Counted from the first letter of the stretch, positions 17,564-26,004 are shown. The stretch: DNA of 64,000 nt from RGIG9041 sp045593905 (GCA_045593905.1 JAZNXL010000055.1:1-64000), one strand, 5' to 3'. Numbers and translations: made by a program. Notes: generated from the sequence alone by a model not told the origin.

Positions 17564-19450
17564 ATGGCAAAAAAACAGTTTAAAACCGAGTCTAAAAAGC
17601 TACTTGATATGATGATTAATTCAATCTATACTCACAAAGAGATATTTCTGCGTGAGCTTTTGTCAAACGCAAGTGACGCTATTGATAAACTCTATTACCT
17701 GTCACTTACTGACGGTAATTTACAAATTTCAAAAGACAATCTCGAGATTAAATTAAGCGTTGATAAAGACAACCGCACACTCACTATCGAAGATAACGGT
17801 ATTGGTATGACAAAAGACGAGCTTGAAAATAACCTTGGCACTATTGCAAAAAGCGGCTCGTTTGATTTTAAAAATACCGCCGACAAAAAAGACGATGTTG
17901 ATATAATAGGTCAGTTTGGTGTTGGTTTTTATTCAGCGTTTATGGTTAGTGATAAAATAACAGTTGTATCACGCGCCTATAACAGTGACGAGGCTTACGA
18001 GTGGCAGTCGACAGGTGCTGACGGCTACACAATAAAACCTGCTGATAAAAAAACTTGCGGTACAGTTATTACACTTAATATTAAAGATGATACCGAGACC
18101 GAAAGCTATAGTGATTTTGTAGATACTTATAGCATTAAGGCTCTTGTTAAAAAATACTCCGACTATTTGCGCTATCCTATAAAAATGGATGTTGAAAAAG
18201 CGGTTCCACCTCAAAAAGAAGGTGAAAGCGCTACAACCACCATCGAAACTCAAACCCTTAATAGTATGGTTCCGCTTTGGAAAAAACAGGCATCCGATTG
18301 TACCGAAGAACAGTATAACAGTTTTTACAGAGAAAAGTTTTTTGACTATGAGCCGCCATTAAAGGTTGTTCACTCACGCTTTGAGGGTACTGTTTCAAGT
18401 AACGTGCTTTTGTTTATTCCAAAACACGCACCATTAGATTACTACACAAAAGACTTTGAAAAAGGTCTAATGCTCTATTCAAGCGGTGTACTTATAATGG
18501 ATAAATGCGCCGACCTTTTGCCCGATTACTTTAGCTTTGTTCGCGGTGTTGCCGATAGCGCAGACTTAAGCCTTAACATCTCTCGTGAAATTTTACAACA
18601 AGACGCAAGCCTTAAATCAATTGCAAAAAGCGTTGAACGAAAAATTAAGTCAGAGCTTTCAAAAATGCTTGCAAACGAGCGTGAAAAGTACGAGGAGTTT
18701 TATAAGGCGTTTGGTACACAACTCACTTACGGTCTCTATTCCGATTACGGTATGCACAAAGATGTGCTGCAAGACCTTATTATGTTTATCTCGTCAAAAG
18801 ATAAAAAGTACGTAACATTAAAAGAGTATGTTGAAAATGCAAAAGACGACCAAAACTCAATCTACTATGCATCAGGTGAAACTGTAGATAAAATTGATAT
18901 GCTCCCGCAGGTTGAGGCGGTTAAAGAAAAAGGCTACGAGGTACTTTATCTTACACAAGAAATTGATGAGTTTGCTCTTAAGGTGCTTAACCAATATGCC
19001 GACAAAGAGTTTGTTAACGTTTGTGATAACAAGCTCGACCTTTTAACTGAAGACGAGCGCAAAGAACTTGATAATAAAAACAAAGATGCCGAGCAGCTTT
19101 TAAACGCACTCAAAGACGCACTTGGCGATAGCGTAAACGCGGTAAGATTTACAAAATCACTCAAAAACCATCCTGTTTGTCTTACAACCGAGGGCGGTCT
19201 TTCACTCGAAATGGAAAAAACACTTAACAAAATGCCCGGCGCTGAAGCCGAGGGTGTTAAGGCCCAAACAGTCCTTGAAATTAACGCTGACCACCCGATT
19301 TGCGCAAAGCTTATACAACTTTTTGATACCGATAAACAAAAACTTGCCGACTACTCGAAAATTCTTTATGCTCAGGCAAGACTTATAGGCGGTATGTCAA
19401 TTGATAACCCCACCGAGCTTTCAAGCCTTATTTGTAACATACTTTCATAA
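17564..19450 (+). CDS. htpG: Molecular chaperone HtpG (Hsp90)
   Basis: 628 residues from ATG 17564 with AAAGGTGA upstream; the longer frame from 17510 would start inside the operator and is rejected. GHKL ATP site: RELLSNASDAIDKL, DNGIGMT and GQFGVGFYSAFMV; middle domain catalytic-loop region with DLSLNISREIL. Dimeric ATP-dependent chaperone for late folding of clients. CIRCE upstream indicates HrcA-controlled heat induction. Own terminator follows. Confidence 0.97.
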   Translation: MAKKQFKTESKKLLDMMINSIYTHKEIFLRELLSNASDAIDKLYYLSLTDGNLQISKDNLEIKLSVDKDNRTLTIEDNGIGMTKDELENNLGTIAKSGSFDFKNTADKKDDVDIIGQFGVGFYSAFMVSDKITVVSRAYNSDEAYEWQSTGADGYTIKPADKKTCGTVITLNIKDDTETESYSDFVDTYSIKALVKKYSDYLRYPIKMDVEKAVPPQKEGESATTTIETQTLNSMVPLWKKQASDCTEEQYNSFYREKFFDYEPPLKVVHSRFEGTVSSNVLLFIPKHAPLDYYTKDFEKGLMLYSSGVLIMDKCADLLPDYFSFVRGVADSADLSLNISREILQQDASLKSIAKSVERKIKSELSKMLANEREKYEEFYKAFGTQLTYGLYSDYGMHKDVLQDLIMFISSKDKKYVTLKEYVENAKDDQNSIYYASGETVDKIDMLPQVEAVKEKGYEVLYLTQEIDEFALKVLNQYADKEFVNVCDNKLDLLTEDERKELDNKNKDAEQLLNALKDALGDSVNAVRFTKSLKNHPVCLTTEGGLSLEMEKTLNKMPGAEAEGVKAQTVLEINADHPICAKLIQLFDTDKQKLADYSKILYAQARLIGGMSIDNPTELSSLICNILS

Positions 19451-19456
19451 AAAAAT

Positions 19457-19486
19457 ACCGTGATGCTGTTGCATCACGGTTTTATT
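19457..19486. terminator. Bidirectional terminator between htpG and mscL
   Basis: ACCGTGATGC / GCATCACGGT hairpin, four-base loop, A-run left and T-run right. Confidence 0.9.
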
Positions 19487-19895
19487 ATTTCTTTTCTTTA
19501 AGTAAATCTCTTATTTCTTCTAAAAGCTGAACTTCGTCGCTCTTTTTTGGCGGTTCGGGCTTAGGCTCTTCTTTTTTGCGGTTGAGTGCTGACATTATTT
19601 TAATAACAACAAACATACAAAACGCTATTATTACAAAGTCAATAATTGCCTGAATAAATACGCCGTATTTAATTGCACCCTCAACATTAAGCGGATATTG
19701 AAAGCCTGAAAAATCAGCGCCGCCGATTAAAAGACCAATAGCAGGCATGATAATATCTCCAACAAGTGAAGATACAATTTTGTTAAAGGTTGTAGCCATA
19801 ACAACACCGATAGCCATATCAATTACGTTGCCACGCATTACAAACGCTTTAAATTCACCCATAATGCCTTTTATTTTATTTGTTTTTTTACCCAT
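19485..19895 (-). CDS. mscL: Large-conductance mechanosensitive channel
   Basis: 136 residues. N-terminal amphipathic helix then TM1 with GNVIDMAIGVVMATTFNKIV and GDIIMPAIG, TM2 near 75-100, and a charged C-terminal helix, all as in MscL. Homopentamer that opens under membrane tension to release solutes during osmotic downshock. Monocistronic on the minus strand, ATG 19895 with AAAGGACAC upstream. Confidence 0.95.
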   Translation of the reverse strand: MGKKTNKIKGIMGEFKAFVMRGNVIDMAIGVVMATTFNKIVSSLVGDIIMPAIGLLIGGADFSGFQYPLNVEGAIKYGVFIQAIIDFVIIAFCMFVVIKIMSALNRKKEEPKPEPPKKSDEVQLLEEIRDLLKEKK

Positions 19896-19965
19896 TTTAC
19901 ATGTGTCCTTTCACTTTTGTATAAGTTCATATTAACACACAAAAATGTTTTTGTATATAAATTTA

Positions 19966-20637
19966 TCACAATTTGTCGATTTTAAATATTGTAGCAATGC
20001 CATCAGCTACTTTAAAATGTATGTCAAACTGTGAAAACTGCATACTGTACTCTCGTTCATCGTCTTGATACGATGGCCTTGGGTCGTCAGCTATGCAACC
20101 AATTACACATTCTTTTTGATACTCGTTTAAAATGCTTTCAACACCGTCTTTAAAAATAACTTTAAGTGCGTGGTCTTTTTGTGTATCTGAAAACCCGCCC
20201 GTTGCATCGGTGTGACAGTCGGTATAGGGGATATACGGTTTTATATCGTATATAGGTGTGCCGTTTAGCATGTCAACACCCGAAACGTAAAGCACAACAC
20301 CCTCGGTTTCGGTTTTTTCAATTTTTTCAAGCTTCACCGAAGAAAGCCCGATGTTATTGGGTCTAAAGGGTGAGCGTGTTGCAAAAACACCGAGTCGGGT
20401 ATTTCCGCCGAGCCTTGGCGGCCTTACTGTAGGCGGAGTGTTTTCTTTGTGTGCCTTTGAAAAATCAAAAATAAGCCAAAGGTGAGAAAACTGCTCAATA
20501 CCGCGTAAATACTCTCTCTTGCGAAACTCAGGCAAAAATACAATCTTACCCAAAAGCGATTTTACACGTCCGCTTTGACGCGGAATACCAAACTTATTAT
20601 TAAAATCAGTATAAATGTGTGCAATCGGTTTAATCAT
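19966..20637 (-). CDS. trmO: tRNA (N6-threonylcarbamoyladenosine-37-N6)-methyltransferase TrmO family
   Basis: 223 residues. TsaA/YaeB fold signs: RGIEQFSHLWLIFDF, FATRSPFRPNNIGLS and the SGVDMLNGTPIYDIKPYIPY motif. TrmO uses S-adenosylmethionine to methylate t6A37 in threonine tRNA. It starts eight bases after the thiT stop, so it is likely in the TPP-riboswitch transcript, though the functional link is not obvious. A C-terminal extension after about residue 150 is typical of the longer family form. Confidence 0.85.
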   Translation of the reverse strand: MIKPIAHIYTDFNNKFGIPRQSGRVKSLLGKIVFLPEFRKREYLRGIEQFSHLWLIFDFSKAHKENTPPTVRPPRLGGNTRLGVFATRSPFRPNNIGLSSVKLEKIEKTETEGVVLYVSGVDMLNGTPIYDIKPYIPYTDCHTDATGGFSDTQKDHALKVIFKDGVESILNEYQKECVIGCIADDPRPSYQDDEREYSMQFSQFDIHFKVADGIATIFKIDKL

Positions 20638-20645
20638 AAACTATC

Positions 20646-21209
20646 CTAACTGTTATATTTTGATATAAGGTCTTTTATAGGCTTTGATAACAGTAAAAAG
20701 TATGCGCCAACAACTGTTAAAACAAGCTCAGGCAACATATATGTTCCGTTGTACATTAATGAATAATAATAAACATTATCCCACTCACACCAAATATCAA
20801 ATATGATAACACCTGTTGTATAGTGGCAAACAAAACGTAAAAACACAGTTATTATAATGCCTACAAGCGACATGTATTTCGATTTTTTTGTAAACATACC
20901 AGAAAAACCGAGTAGGGTGTACGGCACAATGTAATCAAACATTATTGTGCCAATAAGCGCAAGGGGAGTAAGCCCCCAGCTTACAACGTTTGCAATTGAG
21001 AGCGCCATTTGTAAAAGTCCGTAAACAAACGAACAGCAAAGCCCCCATTTTACGCCAAAAATTATAGATAGCAAGCACACAGGCAGCATTGAAAGTAATG
21101 TAACAGAGCCGCCAAGTGGCATCTGCCAAATCTTTGTAACGCTTAAAACTGTTGCAAGTGCTATCATAATTGCCGAGATGGTTAGTTTTTTTGTGTCAAT
21201 TCTTTTCAC
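20646..21209 (-). CDS. thiT: ECF-transporter thiamine-binding S component
   Basis: 187 residues, six hydrophobic helices, with the ThiT/YuaJ pattern (LPVCLLSIIFGVKWGL, WCEWDNVYYYSLMYNGTY near the C-terminus, aromatic thiamine pocket). Starts at GTG 21209 with AAAGGAGGAG four bases or so upstream. The TPP riboswitch and terminator directly in front confirm the vitamin. S component works with a shared EcfAAT energising module, not found in this window. Confidence 0.92.
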   Translation of the reverse strand: MKRIDTKKLTISAIMIALATVLSVTKIWQMPLGGSVTLLSMLPVCLLSIIFGVKWGLCCSFVYGLLQMALSIANVVSWGLTPLALIGTIMFDYIVPYTLLGFSGMFTKKSKYMSLVGIIITVFLRFVCHYTTGVIIFDIWCEWDNVYYYSLMYNGTYMLPELVLTVVGAYFLLLSKPIKDLISKYNS

Positions 21210-21229
21210 GATTGACTCCTCCTTTAATA

Positions 21230-21259
21230 ATAAAAAATCTCCGCAAGTATGATGCGGAG
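21230..21259 (-). terminator. Riboswitch-controlled terminator before thiT
   Basis: CTCCGCA / TGCGGAG hairpin followed on the minus strand by ATTTTTTATT, between the TPP aptamer and the thiT ribosome site. A small CGTTA/TAACG hairpin lies between aptamer and terminator (about 21261-21280). Ligand binding is expected to favour termination. Confidence 0.85.
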
Positions 21260-21284
21260 ACTCGTTATTTGAGTAACGTGAAAA

Positions 21285-21380
21285 TACACTATTTTCCTAC
21301 GTCGGCATTATCCGCATCAGGTCACAGGTCGGAGCAAAAACGGCTCCCTCTCAGCCCGGCTTTACCGAGCTCCCTGAATA
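21285..21380 (-). ncRNA. TPP riboswitch (THI element) aptamer
   Basis: Read on the minus strand, the conserved core motifs occur in order: GGGCTGAGAGGG (with the CUGAGA pyrimidine-sensing loop), then ACCTGATGCGGATAATGCC and CGTAGG. P1/P2 helix sequence CAGGGAGCTCGG opens the element. It lies directly upstream of the thiamine transporter gene and its terminator. Confidence 0.95.
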
Positions 21381-21390
21381 TTGCTATTAT

Positions 21391-21419
21391 ATTGTATTGC
21401 ATTTAAGTGGCGTTGTCAA
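21391..21419 (-). promoter_or_regulatory. Sigma-A promoter of the TPP riboswitch-thiT-trmO unit
   Basis: TTGACA (21419-21414), 17-base spacer, TACAAT (21396-21391) on the minus strand, right after the trxA stop codon; start point expected near 21384, just before the aptamer. Confidence 0.75.
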
Positions 21420-21422
21420 CCA

Positions 21423-21734
21423 CTATTTTCCAAGCGCTCTTAAAATTTCGTCTTTTGTTCTGTAACCTACAATTTGGTCTACCATTTCGCCGTTTTTGAT
21501 AATTGCCAAAAACGGAATACTAACAATGTTAAACGCCATTGCAAGCTGTTGATTATTATCAACGTTGACCTTGCCAACCACAATGTCGGGGTTTTCTTTT
21601 GCAATTTCTTCAACAATAGGCGCTATCATTTTGCAAGGACCGCACCAATCGGCATAAAAGTCAACCAAAACAGTTTTATCACTGCCTAAAACTTCGCTTT
21701 CAAAGTTATCATTTGTAAAAATTTTAACTGACAT
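21423..21734 (-). CDS. trxA: Thioredoxin
   Basis: 103 residues, full single-domain length. Active site Trp30-Cys31-Gly-Pro-Cys34 in DWCGPCKM and the cis-proline in VSIPFLAI. Cytoplasmic disulfide reductant, e.g. for ribonucleotide reductase and reductases of oxidised thiols. Divergent from nrdG and close to the flavoprotein reductase at 25.0 kb, its likely partner. ATG 21734 with AAAGGAGAA upstream. Confidence 0.93.
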   Translation of the reverse strand: MSVKIFTNDNFESEVLGSDKTVLVDFYADWCGPCKMIAPIVEEIAKENPDIVVGKVNVDNNQQLAMAFNIVSIPFLAIIKNGEMVDQIVGYRTKDEILRALGK

Positions 21735-21759
21735 ATCAATTCTCCTTTCGTTTATGTTT

Positions 21760-21787
21760 ATTATAACATAAAATAATTTTAATACAA
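21760..21787 (-). promoter_or_regulatory. Extended -10 promoter of trxA
   Basis: Minus strand TTGTAT (21787-21782), 16-base spacer ending in TGT, then TATAAT (21765-21760). The TGn before the -10 is an extended -10 element. Confidence 0.65.
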
Positions 21788-21794
21788 TATTTTA

Positions 21795-21823
21795 TTTACT
21801 TTATATGCCCAAAGTTTTATAAT
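21795..21823 (+). promoter_or_regulatory. Promoter of nrdG
   Basis: TTTACT (21795-21800), 17-base spacer, TATAAT (21818-21823), with AAAGGAG before the ATG at 21845. Confidence 0.65.
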
Positions 21824-21844
21824 AAATAAAAAAGGAGATACCCT

Positions 21845-22531
21845 ATGATTATAAACGGTTTTCAAAAATTAACATTACTTGACTTTCCATCAAAGGTCGC
21901 GTGTATCGTTTTTACACCTGGCTGCAACTTTAAATGCCCGTTTTGTCACAACGCTGCACTTGTAACACACATTAACCCTGGAGATAGAATGGATATAAAC
22001 GATATTCTATCTTATTTAAATAATAGGAAAGGTCTTTTAGAGGGCGTTAGTATTACAGGCGGCGAACCGCTTATGCAAAAAGGTATTAAAGATTTTATAA
22101 AACAGGTTAAGGATATGGGTTATAGCGTTAAGGTTGACACAAACGGTACCTATCCCGAACTTTTAATTGAGCTTATAAACGAGAATCTTGTTGATTATGT
22201 TGCTATGGATATTAAGAACAACAAGCAAAATTACGCCAAAACAGCAGGCGTTGACAGTGTTGACCTTATCAATATTCAAAAGAGTATTTCATTTTTACTT
22301 GAGGGCAAGGTTGAGTACGAATTCAGAACAACTGTGGTTGATGGCTATCACACTGTTGATACAATTGCCGATATTGCCAATTGGATAAAAGGCGCTAAAA
22401 AATATTACCTTCAAAACTTTAAAGATTCGGGCGATACAATACAAAAAAATCTAAAATCTATACCCCAAAATACCCTTTTAGAAATGCAAAAAGCAGCGCA
22501 AAACCGCTTGGTACCTACGTTTATAAGATGA
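21845..22531 (+). CDS. nrdG: Anaerobic ribonucleotide reductase activating protein (radical SAM)
   Basis: 228 residues. Radical-SAM cluster motif at Cys27, Cys31, Cys34 (GCNFKCPFCHN) and GGEP motif near residue 78 for SAM binding. Of the longer NrdG subtype found in Clostridia. It cleaves SAM to generate the glycyl radical on NrdD, encoded 118 bases downstream under its own promoter. ATG 21845 follows AAAGGAGA. Confidence 0.92.
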   Translation: MIINGFQKLTLLDFPSKVACIVFTPGCNFKCPFCHNAALVTHINPGDRMDINDILSYLNNRKGLLEGVSITGGEPLMQKGIKDFIKQVKDMGYSVKVDTNGTYPELLIELINENLVDYVAMDIKNNKQNYAKTAGVDSVDLINIQKSISFLLEGKVEYEFRTTVVDGYHTVDTIADIANWIKGAKKYYLQNFKDSGDTIQKNLKSIPQNTLLEMQKAAQNRLVPTFIR

Positions 22532-22552
22532 CTTGTGGTATATAAAAAATAA

Positions 22553-22642
22553 ACACAATATATTGTGAAAAAGTGCTTGACATACCACCATATATATCGT
22601 ATAATTGTACAGGCGTAGAAAATTAACACAATATATAGGAGA
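22553..22642 (+). promoter_or_regulatory. NrdR-type boxes around the nrdD promoter
   Basis: Box 1, ACACAATATATTGTGA (22553-22568), contains a perfect 14-bp palindrome and matches the NrdR consensus acaCwAtATaTwGtgt closely. A weaker AT-palindrome CATATATATC (22589-22598) falls in the promoter spacer and a third half-conserved copy ACACAATATATAGGAG (22626-22641) overlaps the ribosome site. Pairs of such boxes are the known operator of NrdR. Confidence 0.75.
22577..22605 (+). promoter_or_regulatory. Perfect-consensus sigma-A promoter of nrdD
   Basis: TTGACA (22577-22582), exactly 17 bases, TATAAT (22600-22605). A fully consensus promoter usually needs repression, fitting the flanking NrdR boxes. 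Confidence 0.85.
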
Positions 22643-22649
22643 GAAAGTT

Positions 22650-25019
22650 ATGTACAACGTAGTTAAAAGAGACGGAAAAATAGCGTCATTTGACCTATCA
22701 AAAATCAGTTCCGCAATTACACAAGCGTTTGAGGCTTGTAACAAACAGTACAATTCAAACATTATCGACTTTTTAGCGCTTAAAGTTACAGCAGAATTTG
22801 AGCCTAAAATCGAAAATCAGGCAATTTCAGTAGAAAACATTCAAGACAGCGTTGAGTCGGTTCTTATTAAGGCGGGTTATGACGATGTTGCCAAAGCATA
22901 CATCATTTATCGCCGTCAAAGAGAAAAAGTTCGTAACCTTACAGCAACAATGGTTGACTATAAGGCTATTATCGACAACTACCTTAACGTTAGCGACTGG
23001 CGCGTTAAAGAAAACTCAACAGTAACATATTCAGTAGGCGGTCTTATCCTTAGCAACTCTGGTGCAGTTACCGCTAACTACTGGCTCTCTGAAATATACG
23101 ATGATGAAATCGGCAACGCTCACCGCAATGCTGATATTCATATTCATGACCTTTCAATGCTCACAGGCTACTGTGCAGGTTGGTCATTAAAACAACTTAT
23201 TCAAGAAGGTCTTGGCGGTGTTCCGGGTAAAATCACATCAGCTCCCGCAGGCCACCTTTCAACTCTTTGCAACCAGATGGTAAATTTCCTTGGTATTATG
23301 CAAAACGAGTGGGCAGGCGCTCAGGCTTTCTCATCATTCGATACTTATCTTGCTCCCTTTGTAAAGGTAGATAACCTTACATACAAAGAGGTAAAACAGT
23401 GTATCCAAAGCTTTATTTACGGTGTAAATACTCCTTCAAGATGGGGTACACAGTCACCGTTTACCAACATTACACTTGACTGGACAGTTCCTGCTGACCT
23501 TGCTGAGCTTAACGCTATTGTTGGCGGCAAAGAAATGGACTTTAAGTATAAAGATTGTAAAAAAGAAATGGATATGGTTAACAAAGCCTTTATTGAAATT
23601 ATGGTTGAAGGCGATGCTAACGGCCGTGGCTTCCAGTATCCTATTCCTACCTATTCAATCACACGTGATTTTGACTGGTCAGAAACCGAGAACAACAAGC
23701 TTCTCTTTGAAATGACTGCAAAATACGGCACACCTTATTTCTCGAACTACATCAACTCAGATATGGAGCCGAGCGATGTTCGTTCAATGTGCTGCAGACT
23801 CCGCCTTGACCTTCGTGAGCTTCGCAAAAAATCAGGCGGCTTCTTTGGTAGCGGTGAGTCAACTGGTTCAGTTGGTGTTGTTACCATTAACTTGCCCCGT
23901 ATTGCGCATCTTGCAAAAGACGAGGCTGATTTCTATGCGCGTCTTGACAAAATGATGGATATTTCTGCACGTTCACTTCACGTTAAACGTACAGTTATTA
24001 CCAAGCTTCTTGATGCAGGTCTTTATCCTTACACCAAGAGATACCTTGGCACATTTAACAATCACTTTTCAACTATCGGTCTTGTTGGTATGAACGAGGT
24101 TGGTCTTAACGCTAACTGGCTCAAAGCTGATATGACCCACGAAAAGACACAACAGTTTGCAAAAGATGTTCTTAACCATATGAGAACAAGACTTTCAGAC
24201 TACCAAGAACAATACGGTGACCTTTACAACCTCGAGGCAACTCCTGCTGAGTCAACCGCATTCCGTCTTGCAAAACACGACCTTAAGCACTATCCCGGTA
24301 TCATTACTGCAGGTAGCTGCGACGGTCAGACACCTTACTATACAAACAGTTCACATCTTCCTGTTGGCTATACACACGATATCTTTACAGCTCTTGATAT
24401 GCAAGATGAGTTACACACTCTTTACACATCAGGTACAGTATTCCATGCATTCCTTGGTGAAAAACTCCCTGATTGGCAATCGTGTGCTAAGCTTGTAAGA
24501 AAGATTGCCGAAAACTACAGACTTCCTTACTACTCAATCTCGCCCACATACTCAGTATGTAAAAACCACGGCTACATCGCAGGCGAAGCATTTACATGTC
24601 CGCAGTGTGGCGAAGAGGCAGAGGTTTACAGCCGTATCACAGGCTACTATCGTCCTGTTAAAAACTGGAACGACGGTAAAACACAAGAGTACAAAGACCG
24701 TAAGGTTTATGATGTTGCTAACTCAAAGTTCACACGCGACGAGGTAAAACCCCAGGCTTGTGAGTGTGGAGCACCTAAAACAACCGAGTTAAACGATGCT
24801 GTGTATCTCTTTACAACAGCAACCTGCCCCAACTGTAAAATAGCTTGCGCTGTTCTTGATAAAGCCGGCGTTTCATACCAAAAACTCCTTGCAAACGAAC
24901 ACGCAGACCTTGTTGAACAGTTTGGTGTAAGACAGGCACCCACACTCGTTGTTGTAAAAGACGGCGTTGTATCAAAATTCACAGGTGTATCAGATATTAA
25001 AAAAATGCTTAATGTATAA
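22650..25019 (+). CDS. nrdD: Anaerobic ribonucleoside-triphosphate reductase with C-terminal glutaredoxin-like domain
   Basis: 789 residues from ATG 22650 (AGGAGAG upstream). Order of domains: ATP-cone about 1-90 (VVKRDGKIASFD), large glycyl-radical barrel about 110-640, zinc site Cys650/Cys653 and Cys704/Cys706 flanking the radical loop with Gly665 (RITGYYRPV), then a thiol-redox domain from about 715 with CPNC at 726-729 and a QAPTLVVVKDG strand with cis-Pro. The last domain is a glutaredoxin/NrdH-like fold, absent from E. coli NrdD. It probably delivers electrons to the active site. Reduces NTPs to dNTPs without oxygen. Confidence 0.95.
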   Translation: MYNVVKRDGKIASFDLSKISSAITQAFEACNKQYNSNIIDFLALKVTAEFEPKIENQAISVENIQDSVESVLIKAGYDDVAKAYIIYRRQREKVRNLTATMVDYKAIIDNYLNVSDWRVKENSTVTYSVGGLILSNSGAVTANYWLSEIYDDEIGNAHRNADIHIHDLSMLTGYCAGWSLKQLIQEGLGGVPGKITSAPAGHLSTLCNQMVNFLGIMQNEWAGAQAFSSFDTYLAPFVKVDNLTYKEVKQCIQSFIYGVNTPSRWGTQSPFTNITLDWTVPADLAELNAIVGGKEMDFKYKDCKKEMDMVNKAFIEIMVEGDANGRGFQYPIPTYSITRDFDWSETENNKLLFEMTAKYGTPYFSNYINSDMEPSDVRSMCCRLRLDLRELRKKSGGFFGSGESTGSVGVVTINLPRIAHLAKDEADFYARLDKMMDISARSLHVKRTVITKLLDAGLYPYTKRYLGTFNNHFSTIGLVGMNEVGLNANWLKADMTHEKTQQFAKDVLNHMRTRLSDYQEQYGDLYNLEATPAESTAFRLAKHDLKHYPGIITAGSCDGQTPYYTNSSHLPVGYTHDIFTALDMQDELHTLYTSGTVFHAFLGEKLPDWQSCAKLVRKIAENYRLPYYSISPTYSVCKNHGYIAGEAFTCPQCGEEAEVYSRITGYYRPVKNWNDGKTQEYKDRKVYDVANSKFTRDEVKPQACECGAPKTTELNDAVYLFTTATCPNCKIACAVLDKAGVSYQKLLANEHADLVEQFGVRQAPTLVVVKDGVVSKFTGVSDIKKMLNV

Positions 25020-25038
25020 TTTAAGGGAAAAATAAAAA

Positions 25039-25944
25039 ATGTATGACATTATAATAATCGGCGGCGGCCCTGCTGGGCTGACCGCCGCCCTATATGCCCG
25101 TAGGGCTAATAAAACCGTTTTGGTTATTGAAAAGGGCTCATTTGGCGGACAAATAACATACTCGCCAAAGGTAGAAAATATTCCCGGCTTTACCGAGGTT
25201 ACAGGCAACGAATTTGCTGACAAACTCGTAGAACAAGTGCTTTATCAACAGGCTGATGTTGAGTGCGCCGAGGTTTTGAAAATTGTTGACGGACCTACAA
25301 AAACAGTTGTTACCGATTCGGGTGATTTTGAAGGTAAATCAGTTATTATTGCAACAGGTGCAAAGCATAGACTTTTAGGCCTTGAAAACGAACAAAATTT
25401 AATAGGCGAGGGTATCTCGTTTTGCGCCGTTTGTGACGGTGCATTTTATGAGGGTAAAACCGTTGCTGTAATAGGCGGCGGTAACTCGGCACTTCAAGAA
25501 GCAATACTGCTTTCTGACCTTGCAAAAGAGGTTATTGTTATTCAAAATTTAAGCTTTTTCACAGGCGAACAAAAGCTTGTAGAAAAGCTTGAGTCAAAGT
25601 CTAATGTTAAAACAATACTTGATACCACCGTTGAAAAGCTTGTTGGTCAAAATGTTTTAGAGGGAATTATTGTTAAAAACACAAAAACAGCCGAGCAAAC
25701 CGAAATAAAACTTGACGGTATGTTTGTTGCAATCGGACTTGTTCCTCAAAACGAAGTGTTTGCTGATGTTATTGCACTCGATGAGCGTGGCTATGTAAGC
25801 TCAAGTGAAGATTGTGTTACAAATGCAAACGGTATATTTGTAGCAGGTGACTGCCGCACAAAAACTATAAGACAGGTAGTAACCGCAGCATCAGACGGTG
25901 CAACAGCAGCTCTTGCAGCTTGTGATTATATCGACAATTTATAA
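25039..25944 (+). CDS. trxB: Thioredoxin-reductase-like flavoprotein, NADPH motif missing
   Basis: 301 residues. FAD-binding GGGPAGL at 8-14, redox pair Cys129-Ala-Val-Cys132 and C-terminal GIFVAGDC. The second dinucleotide-binding motif is GGGNSA (146-151), and the NADPH phosphate-binding HRRxxxR that should follow at about 169-175 reads QNLSFFTG. This suggests it does not use NADPH; ferredoxin-dependent flavin thioredoxin reductases of Clostridia lack this motif too. It begins 20 bases after nrdD and is cotranscribed with it, so its likely clients are the fused NrdD domain and TrxA. The gene symbol denotes family only. Confidence 0.85.
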   Translation: MYDIIIIGGGPAGLTAALYARRANKTVLVIEKGSFGGQITYSPKVENIPGFTEVTGNEFADKLVEQVLYQQADVECAEVLKIVDGPTKTVVTDSGDFEGKSVIIATGAKHRLLGLENEQNLIGEGISFCAVCDGAFYEGKTVAVIGGGNSALQEAILLSDLAKEVIVIQNLSFFTGEQKLVEKLESKSNVKTILDTTVEKLVGQNVLEGIIVKNTKTAEQTEIKLDGMFVAIGLVPQNEVFADVIALDERGYVSSSEDCVTNANGIFVAGDCRTKTIRQVVTAASDGATAALAACDYIDNL

Positions 25945-25949
25945 GTAAA

Positions 25950-25980
25950 AAACACCTTTTACAAAAAAAGGTGTTTTTAT
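25950..25980 (+). terminator. Terminator of nrdD-trxB
   Basis: AACACCTTTT / AAAAGGTGTT hairpin followed by TTTTATTTTG. Confidence 0.88.
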
Positions 25981-25993
25981 TTTGTTAACAAAA
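25980..25993. promoter_or_regulatory. 14-bp perfect palindrome upstream of the SPFH operon promoter
   Basis: TTTTGTTAACAAAA, centred at 25986.5 and 12 bases before the -35 box. Candidate operator; regulator unknown. It partly coincides with the T-tract of the preceding terminator. Confidence 0.35.
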
Positions 25994-26004
25994 ATTCACT
26001 TTTA

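Noticed and set aside
22605..22649. Upstream start for nrdD
   Set aside because: Frame would begin at the -10 box of the promoter; ATG 22650 has AGGAGAG and starts the ATP-cone.
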